27,500 nucleotides of DNA from the NCBI GenBank assembly GCA_905221605.1, contig CAJNDS010002075.1:564539-592038 (forward strand), given 5' to 3'. The notes under the pieces were generated by a model, which did not search any database, had not been told where the DNA came from, and worked only from the letters and a program-made list of their open reading frames with translations. The number at the start of each line of letters is the position of its first letter. The stretch's first letter is position 1. The position numbers and the translations under genes were made by a program. Of this stretch, positions 1-8,472 are shown piece after piece. This DNA is from Symbiodinium natans (lineage: Eukaryota > Sar > Dinophyceae > Suessiales > Symbiodiniaceae).

Positions 1-92
1 TTAGGGCTTTTAGGGCTTAGGGCTTGGGGCTTGGGGCTTCAGACTTTTAGGGTTTAGGGTTTAGGGTTTGGGTTTAGGGTTTAGGGCTTTTG
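1..92 (+). repeat. degenerate TTTAGGG array
   Basis: Irregular TTTAGGG, TTTAGGGC and TTTGGGGC units run to the start of the 22-bp repeat. No coding signal is seen. Confidence 0.9.
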
Positions 93-102
93 GGTGGCCG
101 CT

Positions 103-266
103 GTAACGGAAACTAAAAAAGGTTGTAATGGAAACAAACGGCAAAATGTAGCGGAAAGCAAAAAAAATGTAACGGAAACAACGGCCCGGCGAGTCGAAAC
201 AATGCGCGGCTGCAACGGAAACCAAGCAAAACTGCAACGGAAACCAAAAAGAGATGTAACCGAAAT
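103..266 (-). repeat. diverged 22-bp tandem repeat, left block
   Basis: The motif GTAACGGAAAC or a close variant starts at 103, 124, 148, 169, 212, 234 and 256, a spacing of 21 to 24 bases with one unit skipped. The same motif occurs reversed at 1149-1292. Long open frames here are a by-product of a period near 21. Confidence 0.75.
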
Positions 267-301
267 CACGGAAAACTTAAACCGAAACCTACAAAAACCG
301 G

Positions 302-423
302 CTACGGAAAGGCGCACCAGAAGGGCACGGCTCTTTTTCTTCCTGGCATGCAAAGGCCGTTCTGCAGGTACTTTTGGTCAGCGTCGCCTTGCGCGACACA
401 AGAGGGCTTAGTGCTTCCAGGGC
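302..423 (-). CDS. candidate terminal exon in left arm
   Basis: On the minus strand CGCCCTACAG precedes 423. Joined in phase to the exon at 472-523 it reads PGSTKPSCVAQGDADQKYLQ and on to a TAG at 304-302. The alternative frame reads ALEALSPLVSRKATLTKSTC and stops at 291-289. The intron between the two segments would be only 48 bases (424-471). Product unknown; the first frame has several cysteines. Confidence 0.4.
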
Positions 424-471
424 CTGTAGGGCGAGGGTTGAGGGTTCAGGGCAAGCCGCAAAACCCACAAC

Positions 472-523
472 CCCTGCAGCCGGTCGCCCGGATCTCCGCA
501 GAGCAGGCAGACTGGAACTTCTT
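472..523 (-). CDS. candidate exon in left arm
   Basis: The minus frame reads KKFQSACSAEIRATGCR, with possible acceptors TTGAAG or TTCCAG and donor GGG then GTTGTG. GC-rich codons and cysteines suggest real or recently real coding sequence. Product not recognised. Confidence 0.4.
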
Positions 524-812
524 CAAGTTGTCCCCTAAAACCCTACACCCTAGACCCTAAACCCTGAACTCTAAACCCTTTTTCCCCCGAACCTATAAAA
601 CCCCTAAACCCTACAGCCCCGAACCCTAAACCCGTAAACCCAAGCTTGTCGCCCGGATCTCGTAACTTCTGCGGAGATCCGGGCGACAAGCTTGGGTTTA
701 CGGGTTTAGGGTTCGGGGCTGTAGGGTTTAGGGGTTTTATATGTTCGGGGGAAAAAAGGGTTTAGAGTTCAGGGTTTAGGGTCTAGGGTTTAGGGTTTTA
801 GGGGACAACTTG

Positions 813-1034
813 AAGAAGTTCCAGTCTGCCTGCTCTGCGGAGATCCGGGCGACCGGCTGCAGGGGTTGCGGGTTTTGCGGCTTGCCCTGAACCCTCAACC
901 CTCGCCCTACAGGCCCTGGAAGCACTAAGCCCTCTTGTGTCCCGCAAGGCGACGCTGACCAAAAGTACCTGCAGAACGGCCTTTGCATGCCAGGAAGAAA
1001 AAGAGCCGTGCCCTTCTGGTGCGCCTTTCCGTAG
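813..1034 (+). pseudogene. inverted copy of the two terminal exons (right arm)
   Basis: The right arm carries the same two coding-like segments (813-864 and 913-1034) on the plus strand, opposite to all other exons. One difference, TCC CGC against TCG CGC, is silent in one frame and Pro to Ala in the other. It is probably a non-expressed inverted duplicate of 302-523. Confidence 0.4.
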
Positions 1035-1148
1035 CCGGTTTTTGTAGGTTTCGGTTTAAGTTTTCCGTGATTTCGGTTACATCTCTTTTTGGTTTCCGTT
1101 GCAGTTTTGTTTGTAGTCCGTGGCACCCTAATCCTTCCCGTGGCTGTA

Positions 1149-1292
1149 GTTTCTCGCTTAGGAAGGTAGTTTCTGTTACGCCCCGACGCCGTTTCTGTAA
1201 CGCCCCGAAGCCAGTTTCCGTTACGCCCTTTCGTAGTTTCTGTGTCGTTTTCAGGGGGGCAGTTTCCGTTACAACCCGCCAATTTCCGTAAC
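1149..1292 (+). repeat. diverged 22-bp tandem repeat, right block
   Basis: GTTTCYGTWAC-like motifs start at 1149, 1169, 1191, 1214, 1236, 1262 and 1282, a spacing of 20 to 26. This mirrors the left block at 103-266, so the symmetry continues, in diverged form, beyond the near-perfect palindrome. Confidence 0.75.
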
Positions 1293-1308
1293 ACACTTTA
1301 CTCAGGGC

Positions 1309-1505
1309 TTTTGGGGCTTTGGGGCTTTGGGGCTTTGGGGCTTTGTGGCTTTGGGGCTTTGGGGCTTTGGGGCTTTGGGGCTTTGGGGCTTTGGGGCTTT
1401 GGGGCTTTGGGGCTTTGGGGCTTTGGGGCTTTGGGGCTTTGGGGCTTTGGGGCTTTGGGGCTTTGGGGCTTTGGGGCTTTGGGGCTTTGGGGCTTTGGGG
1501 CTTTA
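1309..1505 (+). repeat. TTTGGGGC 8-bp array, about 24 copies
   Basis: A nearly perfect run of an 8-base unit with a single GTGG variant near 1345. Three units make 24 bases, so all frames stay open and encode GFGALGLW-type or PKAPKPQS-type repeats, which I do not treat as genes. Regular GGGG tracts could form G-quadruplexes. Confidence 0.95.
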
Positions 1506-1589
1506 GGCCTTCGAGTTACCGACGGCACAAACTCGAGAAGCCCTCAAAGCCCAACACCCTCAAGCCCAGGATTCATACAATAAGCACAA

Positions 1590-1958
1590 GGGTTTAGGGT
1601 TCAGGGTTTAGCGTTTAGGTGCTAGGGTTTGGGGGAGTTAGGACAGGGGTTTAGAAGGGGGATCTTTATTTTCGGAAACTCCCATCATATACAGGCAGCC
1701 CGCAAAAACCACATTTGAAAGCCCAGCGTCTTCTCCAAGTCCCTAAACCTTAGGACTTTGACCCTAAATTTTCCGCAGCCCCTAAATTCGAAACCCTGAA
1801 ACCCCTAACATCCCTAAATCCCTAAACCCTAAACCCTAAAATGAAATCCCTAAACCCTAAACCCTAAAATCCTTAAACCCTAACTAAACCCTAAAACCCC
1901 AAAACCCAAAAACCCTGAAACCTAAGATGAAATTCCCAAAACCTCAGATCCCTCAAAC
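1590..1958. repeat. mixed telomere-like repeats with a foldback fragment
   Basis: TTTAGGG units to about 1650, then a unique piece at 1655-1735, then degenerate CCCTAAA units to 1958. The unique piece, read on the minus strand, contains YMMGVSENKDP. This matches one end of the foldback element at 10423-10543, so I read it as a truncated mobile-repeat copy. Confidence 0.6.
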
Positions 1959-2017
1959 CCGCCACTCGGCTGCCCCACCCCGCCCAGCCCGTGCACCAGG
2001 TGCGTCAGCTCCTTTGG
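1959..2017 (-). CDS. candidate exon
   Basis: Acceptor CCAACAG, then a frame reading PKELTHLVHGLGGVGQPSGG, donor GTTTGAGG inside the repeat. CCCTAAA-type repeat lies on the left and TTTAGGG on the right. Product unknown. Confidence 0.45.
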
Positions 2018-2039
2018 CTGTTGGGTGTTTTGTTTAGGG

Positions 2040-2280
2040 TCCCTAGGGCTTTCGGGAGCTTTCGGGTTTAGGGGTTAGGGGGCTTTAGTGGGCTTTAGGG
2101 TTTAGGGTTTAGGGTTTAGGGCTTAGGGCTTAGGGTTTAGGATTTAGGGTTTAGGGTTTAGGGTTTAGGGTTTAGGGTTTGGGGTTTGGGGTTTGGGGTT
2201 TGGGGTTTAGGGTTTAGGGTTTAGGGTGTTTTGTTTAGGGTTTGTGAGGTTTAGGGCTGTGGGGTTCAGGGTTTAGGGGG
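2040..2280 (+). repeat. TTTAGGG array with TTTGGGG block
   Basis: Mostly perfect TTTAGGG units with an internal run of five TTTGGGG units near 2176-2210. Confidence 0.95.
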
Positions 2281-2707
2281 CTACTTGGAGGTTCAGGGTA
2301 CTCATTTACCAATTAGAACTGTCCTCCTAACTGTACTTTTGACCGTATTAGGGCACATAAGGGGCTTATAAGCGGGTGATAAGTACGGTTATAATTGGGT
2401 GCATCATCTCCTCCTGCAAGGCTAGGGTAGAGGGTTTAGGCATTTTTTAGCTGGAGCTTTAGGGTTTAGGGTGGAAGGGGGGACTTAGTAAGTAATTCAT
2501 CATCAAACAGGGTTTAGGGTGGAAGGGGGGACTTAGTAAGTAATTCATCATCAAACAGGGCCATTGAGTGGGATAACCCTGAGTAGAATCCCTCTTTGGG
2601 GCACTTATCACTCTAGCCTGTACTGAACTTGGAACCCCAGCAAGAATCTTAATTGTGGCTGCTTCTTGGGAATTACAGTACCCAAAAACTAAACATTATT
2701 GCCTTAG
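2281..2707. other. AT-richer intergenic or intronic sequence
   Basis: A unique, relatively AT-rich stretch with a 48-base tandem duplication (2463-2510 and 2511-2558). Around 2340-2400 is weak inverted symmetry (GACCGTA and TACGGTT). No convincing exon; a possible short frame at 2365-2410 is too weak to call. Confidence 0.5.
2463..2558 (+). repeat. 48-bp tandem duplication
   Basis: Two identical 48-base units, each starting GGTTTAGGGTGGAAG and ending CATCAAACAG. Confidence 0.95.
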
Positions 2708-2757
2708 AATCCCTAAACCCTAAACCCTAAACCCTAAACCGTAAACCCTAAACGTAC

Positions 2758-2818
2758 GACAGGAGACCGCGTCCTGCGGCAGCGAAGTCGCCACCGAGCC
2801 CAAGATCTGAATCAGTTC
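2758..2818 (-). CDS. candidate exon
   Basis: Acceptor GGGCCCGGCAG, then ELIQILGSVATSLPQDAVSC, donor TGTC then GTACGTTTAGGG. 16 of 20 codons end in G or C. CCCTAAA repeat lies on both sides. Product unknown. Confidence 0.55.
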
Positions 2819-2845
2819 CTGCCGGGCCCAGGGGGCGACGGAGAC

Positions 2846-3565
2846 CTAAACCCTAAACCCCTAAGCCCCGAAACCCTAAACCCTGAATCCTACACCCTAA
2901 ACCTAAACCCTAAACCCTAAACGCGAAACCCTAAACCCTAAACCCTAAACCCTAAACCCGAAACCCTAAACCCTAAACCCTAAACCCTAAACCCTAAACC
3001 CTAAACCCTAAACCCTAAACCCTAAACCCTAAACCCTAAACCCGAACCCGGGGTTGAGGTATTCGGGGTAGAAGGAGGGGGGGTTAGGCAACCATTGCTC
3101 TAGCCCAAAAAGGGTACTCCTCTTGGGAAACCTCCGCTAAGGTAAGGTGTGGAACCCTTCAAAAAACCCTAAGCCCTAAAGATCTAAACCCTGAAGCCGC
3201 TAAGCCCCTAAACCCCTAAACCCTAAACCTCCTAAACCCCCTAAAGCCCTAAACCCCACCCTAAACCCCTAAACCTCCCACCCCTACACCCTAAACCCCC
3301 TAAACCCCCTAAACCCCATGAACCGCTAAACTCTAAACCCCTAAACCCCGAAACCCCTAAGCCCCGAAACACCCCTAAACGCCCCGGAACCCCTAAACCC
3401 CTGAAACTCTAAACCCTACACCCCAAACCCCTTAACACCTGAAACTCTCAACCCTAAACCCCAAACCTCTAAACCCCAAACCCTAAACCCTAAACCCCAA
3501 ACCCCTAAACCCTAAACCCCAAATCCTAAACCCTAAACCCGAAACCCCGGAACCCTTAAACCGCT
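2846..3565 (-). repeat. CCCTAAA arrays, clean then degenerate
   Basis: 2846-3045 is nearly clean CCCTAAA. After a unique break (3046-3165) a much more degenerate mixture of CCCTAAA, CCCCTAAA and CCCCAAA runs to 3565. The break has no clear exon; it contains a piece like AGCCCAAAAAGGGTACT, resembling the core of the short inverted-repeat elements at 25331 and 27124. Confidence 0.85.
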
Positions 3566-3774
3566 ACTTGGCTGCACTTAGGAGGGTAGCAAAAAATCAA
3601 AATTTTAGCTGCCGTATTAAGAAACCCAATAAACCCAAAAAGGCTAAGGATCTAAAGTTACAGTAAAGCACCCTAAATCCTAAACCCTAAACCCTAAACC
3701 CTACACCCTAAACCCTAAACCCTAAACCCTAAACCCTAAAGGCGCCATGGCAGGGTTAAGAGCTCAGGCTCGAC

Positions 3775-3794
3775 TTGAGCCCCAGGCTCATGGG
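3775..3794 (-). CDS. possible short exon
   Basis: After CTGAAG the minus frame reads AHEPGAQVEPELLTLPWR if read through; a GTCGAG donor would end it at 3775. TTTCAGGG repeat lies upstream and CCCTAAA downstream on the minus strand's two sides. Confidence 0.25.
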
Positions 3795-3795
3795 C

Positions 3796-3855
3796 TTCAG
3801 GGCTTCAGGGTTTCAGGGTTTCAGGGTTTCAGGGTTTCAGGGTTTCAGGGTTTAA
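3796..3855 (+). repeat. TTTCAGGG block
   Basis: About seven consecutive 8-base TTTCAGGG units, followed at once by inverted CCCTAAA units. Confidence 0.9.
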
Positions 3856-3916
3856 CCCTAAACCCTAAAACCCCCTAACCCTAAACCCTAAAGCCTAAAG
3901 TAGGGTTCCCCAAAAC

Positions 3917-3990
3917 GCCCTTGATCCCAGATTCCTCAACCAGAAGGTTAGAATCCAAGCAGTGCGACAGGCGCAGCCTCCCCCAGAACC
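3917..3990 (-). CDS. candidate exon
   Basis: Good acceptor GTGTTTCAG, then two bases and 24 codons reading FWGRLRLSHCLDSNLLVEES and on to GIKG, donor GTTTTGGGG. 18 of 24 codons end in G or C. Flanks follow the usual CCCTAAA-left, TTTAGGG-right arrangement. Confidence 0.55.
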
Positions 3991-4081
3991 CTGAAACACT
4001 GCATGCGTAAAGGTTCAGGGTTTAGGGTTTCGGGTCCCTAAACCCTAAACCCTTTAGCCAAAATCACAACATCTGAAACAC

Positions 4082-4150
4082 CGAACAGCCGAGCGCCAAA
4101 TCCCAAGGGAACGCCTTGACAACCTCCGGAAACTGCTGCTGAAGTGATTC
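4082..4150 (-). CDS. candidate exon
   Basis: Preceded by pyrimidine-rich TTCTGCTCCAG then CGCAG. The frame reads ESLQQQFPEVVKAFPWDLAL then GCS, donor GTGTTTC. The acceptor could also be five bases upstream (exon start 4155). The peptide is clearly protein-like but not recognised. Confidence 0.6.
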
Positions 4151-4324
4151 CTGCGCTGGAGCAGAATAGTTTAAGGGCGAGGGGGGTTGTCTAGGAGCCT
4201 AAGCCCTAAACCCTAAGCCCTAAACCCTAAACCCTAAACCCCAAACCCCAAACCCGAAAAGGGCGGGTTGTGGAGGTTGGGGAGGGGGCATGCAAAGGGC
4301 TCTCAAAAATTAGGTTTCGGGTAC

Positions 4325-4359
4325 CGGGTGTAGGCATTCAGCACAACGAAGTGGCGGGG
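4325..4359 (-). CDS. possible exon
   Basis: The minus frame reads PRHFVVLNAYTR and ends at a GTACCC donor. No clean acceptor is visible, so the start is uncertain. Confidence 0.3.
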
Positions 4360-4458
4360 TTTAACGTTTGGGGCTTAGGGTTTCGGGTTTAGGGTTTAGG
4401 GCTCACAGGGTTTAGGGCTTAGGGCTTAGGGCCCTCAAACCCCAAACCGAAATCCCTT

Positions 4459-4612
4459 CGTTTAGGGTTTAGGGTTAGGGCGTTTAGGGTTTAGGATTTA
4501 GGGTTTCGGGTTAAGGGTTAAGGATTAAGGGTTAAGGGATAAGGGTTTAGGGTTTAGGGTTTAGGGTTTTGGGTTTTGGGTTTTGGGTTTTGGGTTTTGG
4601 GTTTTGGGTTTA
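4459..4612 (+). repeat. mixed TTTAGGG, TTAAGGG and TTTTGGG blocks
   Basis: Consecutive blocks of different 7-base variants, including about seven TTTTGGG units near 4562-4610. Confidence 0.9.
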
Positions 4613-4619
4613 GGGGCAC

Positions 4620-4671
4620 CCCGCCAAGGCCCAAAGCCCACAACATCCACACGGAAAGCGCCCCCGAAGAG
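4620..4671 (-). CDS. possible exon
   Basis: After GGGATTCAG the minus frame reads LFGGAFRVDVVGFGPWRG, donor GTGCCCC. The flanking arrays are in the unusual order (TTTTGGG left, CCCTAAA right) and third-position GC is unremarkable, so confidence is modest. Confidence 0.33.
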
Positions 4672-4730
4672 CTGAATCCCTAAACCCCAACCACGTTAAA
4701 CCCTTCAGAACAAAAGCTGCTGCTATATTG

Positions 4731-4822
4731 GATGTTCCCCTTTACACTAACAGTCCTGAATGGGGATTACCAAGGGGGGGAATTATATTCCCTATCAACT
4801 TTTAGTATAAGGGGGGAACATC
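4731..4822. repeat. short inverted-repeat (foldback) element
   Basis: GATGTTCCCC at 4731 pairs with GGGGAACATC at 4813-4822, and the complementarity extends about 20 bases with a two-base gap. Inside is a small hairpin, GGGAAT/ATTCCC (4778-4792). It lies in an AT-rich 4706-4925 island whose open plus frame (4732-4929) I regard as accidental. Confidence 0.6.
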
Positions 4823-4925
4823 ACAAGCTACATATCAACAAGAAAGCGGGAGCCCTGCACATAAAGAAGAAAGCGCTGACTAGGGGGAGAAAGTGGTGTA
4901 ATGAACAGCCTTTAAACGCCCAATC

Positions 4926-5180
4926 CTGAACCTGAACTCCTCCCTGAAGGCTAAACCCTAAGCCCTAAACCTTGAACCCCAAACCTTTCATCCTAAACCT
5001 CAACCTGAAGCTCTGAACCCTGAACCTTACACCCCACGCCTGAAGCCTTAAAGCCTAAACCCTAAAATCCTTAAACCCTTAAACCCTTAAACCCTTAAAC
5101 CCATAAACCCTGAAACCCTTAAACCCTAAACCCTAAACCCTATCCCAAGAACCTTTAAACCCTTACACCCATAAACCCCG
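4926..5180 (-). repeat. degenerate CCCTAAA, CCCTGAA and CCCTTAAA array
   Basis: Highly variable telomere-like units, no coding signal. Confidence 0.85.
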
Positions 5181-5185
5181 GAAAC

Positions 5186-5249
5186 CTCCCATGACGACAC
5201 AGGACCCCGCGTCCTCCACCGGCTCCCAAGTGAGCTTTGCCTTGTTGCT
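5186..5249 (-). CDS. candidate exon
   Basis: Acceptor GAGCAACCCAG, then SNKAKLTWEPVEDAGSCVVM and G, donor GTTTCCGG at the edge of the repeat. CCCTAAA lies on both sides. Confidence 0.42.
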
Positions 5250-5506
5250 CTGGGTTGCTCTGCCCTAAACCCTAAACCCTAAACCCTAAACCCTAAACCC
5301 TAAATGGGTGCACTTTGAGCGGGTTTGCTTTGGGGGTTCGGGCTTAGCTCAAACAATAAACCCTCAAACCCTAAACCCCTATGCAAAACCCTTGAACCCT
5401 AAACCCCCAAGCTAGCCCTAAACCCTAAACCCTAAACCCTAAACCCTAAACCCCTATGTAAAACCCTTGAACCCTAAATCCCCCAGGCTTGCCAAGGGGC
5501 CAGAAC

Positions 5507-5550
5507 CCGCAGACCCGCGGAGAGCGCGCCATGTGAGGGGCACTGGGAGC
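5507..5550 (-). CDS. candidate exon
   Basis: Canonical-looking acceptor AAATCTGCTCCCAG. Two frames are open: APSAPHMARSPRVCG, and one base later LPVPLTWRALRG, which is in phase with the exon at 5989-6326. Donor choices are GTCTGC (end 5515) or GTTCTGG (end 5507). Confidence 0.42.
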
Positions 5551-5594
5551 CTGGGAGCAGATTTGCTTAGGCCTCAGGGGCCTCAGGAGTTCAA

Positions 5595-5735
5595 CCCGAA
5601 ACCCTAAACCCTAAACCCTAAGCCCTAAACCCTAAACCCTAAACCCTTAACCCTAAACCCTAAACCCTAAACCCTAAATCCCAAACCCTAAACCCTAAAC
5701 CCTAAACCCCAAACCCTAAACCCTAAACCCTAAAC
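5595..5735 (-). repeat. CCCTAAA array
   Basis: Mostly perfect CCCTAAA units with a few CCCCAAA and CCCTTAA variants. Smaller CCCTAAA blocks lie at 5263-5305 and 5360-5485. Confidence 0.95.
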
Positions 5736-5988
5736 CCAAGAAAAAACTGGGCCCTAAACATGGGGCGTTCTGGCTGAGGCTTCGTGTTGCAGGGTTCTCG
5801 TTCAACCTGAACCCTACAGGGGCTTAGAGATTTCAAGGACTCAGATTGGCTCCGGGGTTGAGGGGCTTAAAGTTTAGGGTCTTGGATTCAAGATCTACGA
5901 GACCCTGCAGCTTTGCGCAGCTTGTATCCCAGATCAGGCCCCTTGGCGGATGGCGAGACTGACGGAGTGCAAGTGTGCATGTCACCAC

Positions 5989-6326
5989 CTTCTCGTGTCG
6001 ATGCACGACAATGCGTCGGTGCCCTGGACGGTGCCACTGGTGCCCGGGAAGGAGAGAAAGTTGCTGACGGGCTGGAGGGAGCCGATGGGGTTGTCCCCTG
6101 TGCCTGCACCGGAGATCTGGGCTGCCACCTGCCACACGCCCTCATCCGACGTCTGTCGTAGGATCCGGCATTCGGCCTGTCGCCCCACGTAGATGGTCCA
6201 CTTCCCCTGAAGGAAGTGCAGAGCCCCATTCGGGGGAGCCAAGGCGAGCACTGACTCTCTGGCCGGACCTCCCGTGGCGGTGGCGGTCCTCCCGCCCTGC
6301 ATGGGTTCGAATCTCGGCCAGCCTCC
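5989..6326 (-). CDS. candidate long exon with G-W motif protein segment
   Basis: The longest coding island: 338 bases from acceptor GATGGCAG to donor AGAAG then GTGGTGAC. It is open throughout with strongly GC-rich third positions. It reads GALHFLQGKWTIYVGRQAEC, then RILRQTSDEGVWQVAAQISG, and ends at IDTRR. The pattern GKW...VGR...W.V suggests a small beta-rich repeat; I cannot name the family. An internal ATG at 6302 could be a start instead. The flanks are short TTTAGGG left and CCCTAAA right, the reverse of the usual order. Confidence 0.6.
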
Positions 6327-6653
6327 CTGCCATCACCGTCATGCTACTGTCAGCCGCTGCTGCCTTCGGTTCAGCTGCAAACCTGCCTGTGCGCAAGATA
6401 GATTGCCGCACGGACCCTAAACCCCTCAACCCTGCTTAAAGCGTGGGGATTAGGGTTTAGGGTTTAGGGTCAGAGCTTACCAAAACCCTGAACGCTGAAT
6501 CCGAAACGCACCCCAAAGGCCAAACCCCAGAGCCGGGAAACCTAAACCCCTGAATCCGAAACTGGCTCCAAACCCTGAACCCTAAACCCTAAACCCTAAA
6601 CCATAAACCCTAAACCCTAAACCCTAAACCCTGGGACGCGGGCGCGTCATGAC

Positions 6654-6716
6654 CTGCACGATGGCCAAGGGGCCGCCGACCTCGCAGCGCCGTTGGGGTG
6701 GGCGACGCATTGTGGG
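6654..6716 (-). CDS. candidate exon
   Basis: 63 bases, phase 0: acceptor CCCTAAG, itself a variant repeat unit, then PTMRRPPQRRCEVGGPLAIV and Q, donor GTCATGAC. CCCTAAA left and TTTAGGG right. Confidence 0.45.
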
Positions 6717-6940
6717 CTTAGGGTTATGGTTTAGGGTTTAGGGTTTAGGGTTTCGGGTTTAGGGTTTAGGGTTTAGGGTTTAGGGCTTAGAATTTAGGAT
6801 TTTGGGTTGACGGGGGGTTTAGGGTCTAGGGTTGACGGTGGAGAGTTGAGGGTGTAGGGTTTAAACTGCTTCAGTACCCTCAGTGAGGGTTTCGGGCTTC
6901 GTGAACCCTAACCCTAAACCCTAAAAACCCCTAAGCCCCC

Positions 6941-7001
6941 AAGTGTAATGCGGCTCAGCGTGTAGAAGTTTGCGGTGAAGCCCGTATCCTGGAAGCGCAA
7001 G
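6941..7001 (-). CDS. candidate exon
   Basis: After CATCTACAG the frame continues LRFQDTGFTANFYTLSRITL. 19 of 21 codons (counted from the in-frame CGC just upstream of the acceptor) end in G or C, against 10 of 24 on the plus strand. No GT donor is evident at the 3' side, so the end is uncertain. Usual array arrangement. Confidence 0.5.
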
Positions 7002-7445
7002 CTGTAGATGCGGGGTTTAGGGTGTAGGGTTTGGGGTTTGGGGTTTGGGGTCTAGGGTTTAGGGTTGAAGGGGCAAAATGCCGAAGCCGTTCCGCAAAAC
7101 CTGAACCCCGTCTAGGAAACCCGACGAAACCGGAGAAACTTAAGCCCCTAGACCGTGAAAATTTTGAAAGCCTCAAACTCTAGACGCTACCCCCCTAAAC
7201 CTTCAATCCCTAAACCCCTAAACCACCTTAAGTAAACCCTGTAGCCAAATCCCATGTCTCCCCCCCACTCCCCACACCCACACGGCCCCCCCCCCCTCCC
7301 AGCAAGACGAATTTTCCCCAAACCTGTCCCCCCTAGCCCCTAAACCCTCAAACCCATAAACCCAAACTCTAAACCCGAACCCTTAGCCCCTAAACCCCCG
7401 GAGCCTGAAAACCCGTAGCTTGACCCTAAACCCTAAACCCTAAAC

Positions 7446-7501
7446 AGCCCCGAGCCTGGCCGAGGGTCCACATGGTGTCTTCCCACTCGCCCGGCATGGC
7501 C
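7446..7501 (-). CDS. candidate exon with repeat-derived donor
   Basis: Acceptor CCCACACCAG, one base, then AMPGEWEDTMWTLGQARG, one more base and donor GTTTAGGG taken directly from the telomere-like array. 16 of 18 codons end in G or C. A clear example of an exon set between CCCTAAA (left) and TTTAGGG (right). Confidence 0.6.
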
Positions 7502-7527
7502 CTGGTGTGGGCTCAGAGTTTGCAACT

Positions 7528-7890
7528 CAGGGTTTAGGGTTTAGGGTTTAGGGTTTCGGGTTTCGGGTTTAGGGTTTAGGGGTTTAGAGGGTTTAGGGGT
7601 TTAGGGGTTTAGGGGTTTAGGGGTTTAGGGGTTTAGGGGTTTAGGGGTTTAGGGGTTTTGGGGTTTAGGGGTTTAGGGGTTTAGGGGTTAGGGGTGGGGT
7701 TTAGGGGTTTAGGGGTTTAGGGGTTTAGGGGTTTAGGGGTTTAGGGGTTTTAGGGGTTTAGGGTTTAGGGTTTAGGGGTTAGGGGTTAGGGGTTTAGGGG
7801 TTTAGGGGTTTAGGGGTTTAGGGGTTTAGGGGTTTAGGGGTTTAGGGGTTTAGGGGTTTAGGGGTTTAGGGGTTTAGGGGTTTGGGGAGG
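7528..7890 (+). repeat. TTTAGGGG 8-bp array
   Basis: After a few TTTAGGG units, about 40 units of the 8-base TTTAGGGG variant with occasional TTAGGGG. The block is homogeneous and differs from neighbouring arrays. A degenerate tail runs to about 7990. Confidence 0.95.
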
Positions 7891-7994
7891 TTTTAGGCTT
7901 TAGGGTCTAGAGTTGCAATTCAGAGTTTAGGAAGTTGGGGTTGAGGGTTAAGGAGTTTTGGGTCGAGGCTTCAGGGCTTAGGGGTTTGGTATCT

Positions 7995-8022
7995 ATGGAT
8001 CCAGGCATGTGGTAGGTGGTGT
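7995..8022 (-). CDS. possible short exon
   Basis: After GTCCCAG the minus frame reads TTYHMPGSI. No GT donor; a GA donor would be needed. Confidence 0.18.
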
Positions 8023-8076
8023 CTGGGACCTTAAACCCTAAACCCTAAACCCTTATGGACCGTTACGGACCGTTAC

Positions 8077-8109
8077 GGATGCGAGCTCGAGGCTGCAGAG
8101 CCCAGAACC
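8077..8109 (-). CDS. candidate 33-base exon
   Basis: Acceptor AAAGGCAG, then FWALQPRARI, donor GTAACGG. Usual array arrangement. Confidence 0.4.
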
Positions 8110-8145
8110 CTGCCTTTCTAGGCCTTGCGCAACGCAGGGGCCTGG

Positions 8146-8260
8146 GTTGAGGGTTTAGGGTCTAGGGTTTAGGGTTGAGGGTTTAGGGTTTAGGGTTTCG
8201 GGTTTAGGGTTTAGGGTTTAGGGTTTAGGGTTTAGGGTTTAGGGTTTAGGGTTTAGGGTT
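8146..8260 (+). repeat. TTTAGGG array
   Basis: Mostly perfect units with a few TTGAGGG and TTTCGGG. Confidence 0.95.
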
Positions 8261-8285
8261 ACGGGGGTCTCTTGCTATAGAACCC

Positions 8286-8390
8286 TTATATACACTATAC
8301 CTAATAAGGGCCCATACTTGGGATCCCGATAGACAAGGGTCAGGGACCACACTGAGGGCCCATAGTTCCAACCTTAGACTGAGCTATTGC
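8286..8390 (+). repeat. half copy of foldback element family A
   Basis: Aligns with the right half of 8473-8622: shared TATAC..CTATAC, AAGGGCCC, CAGGGACCAYACTRAGGGCC and a CCTTAGACTGAG end. The left half is missing. Confidence 0.55.
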
Positions 8391-8472
8391 CAAGATGACG
8401 CCCCTGGCAACCCCCACGAAGAGGAAGAACAGACAGCCCAAGATACACCTGATAACCCAAACCCCTGAACCC

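Larger units (their letters stand above)
227..1109. repeat. large inverted repeat (palindrome), arms about 435 bp
   Basis: Arms 227-661 and 674-1109 are reverse complements with only a few substitutions and one single-base indel in a T run, around a 12-base spacer (662-673). The arms hold the same two coding-like segments, a CCCTAAA/TTTAGGG block and part of the 22-bp repeat. The near-identity suggests a recent event or ongoing conversion. An assembly or library inversion artefact is possible, although the arm differences and the unique spacer argue against a simple fold-back read. Confidence 0.9.

Noticed and set aside
81-353. Minus-strand 90-residue frame and its right-arm copy at 983-1291 as a gene family
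   Set aside because: Much of the frame runs through the 22-bp repeat; a different frame of the same arm gives better exon structure.
1242-1597. Open frames encoding GFGALGLW and PKAPKPQS repeats as proteins
   Set aside because: They follow directly from an 8-base unit without stops (24-base period); no splice or start evidence.
6301-6320. tRNA gene or tRNA-derived SINE from a GGTTCGAATC B-box-like motif
   Set aside because: The T stem pairs poorly, no matching acceptor stem or A box lies upstream, and the site is inside or beside a strong coding island.
5833-6429. Alternative frames on both strands over the 5989-6326 island
   Set aside because: The chosen minus frame has clearly higher third-position GC and a good donor; the others are arginine/proline-rich shadows.
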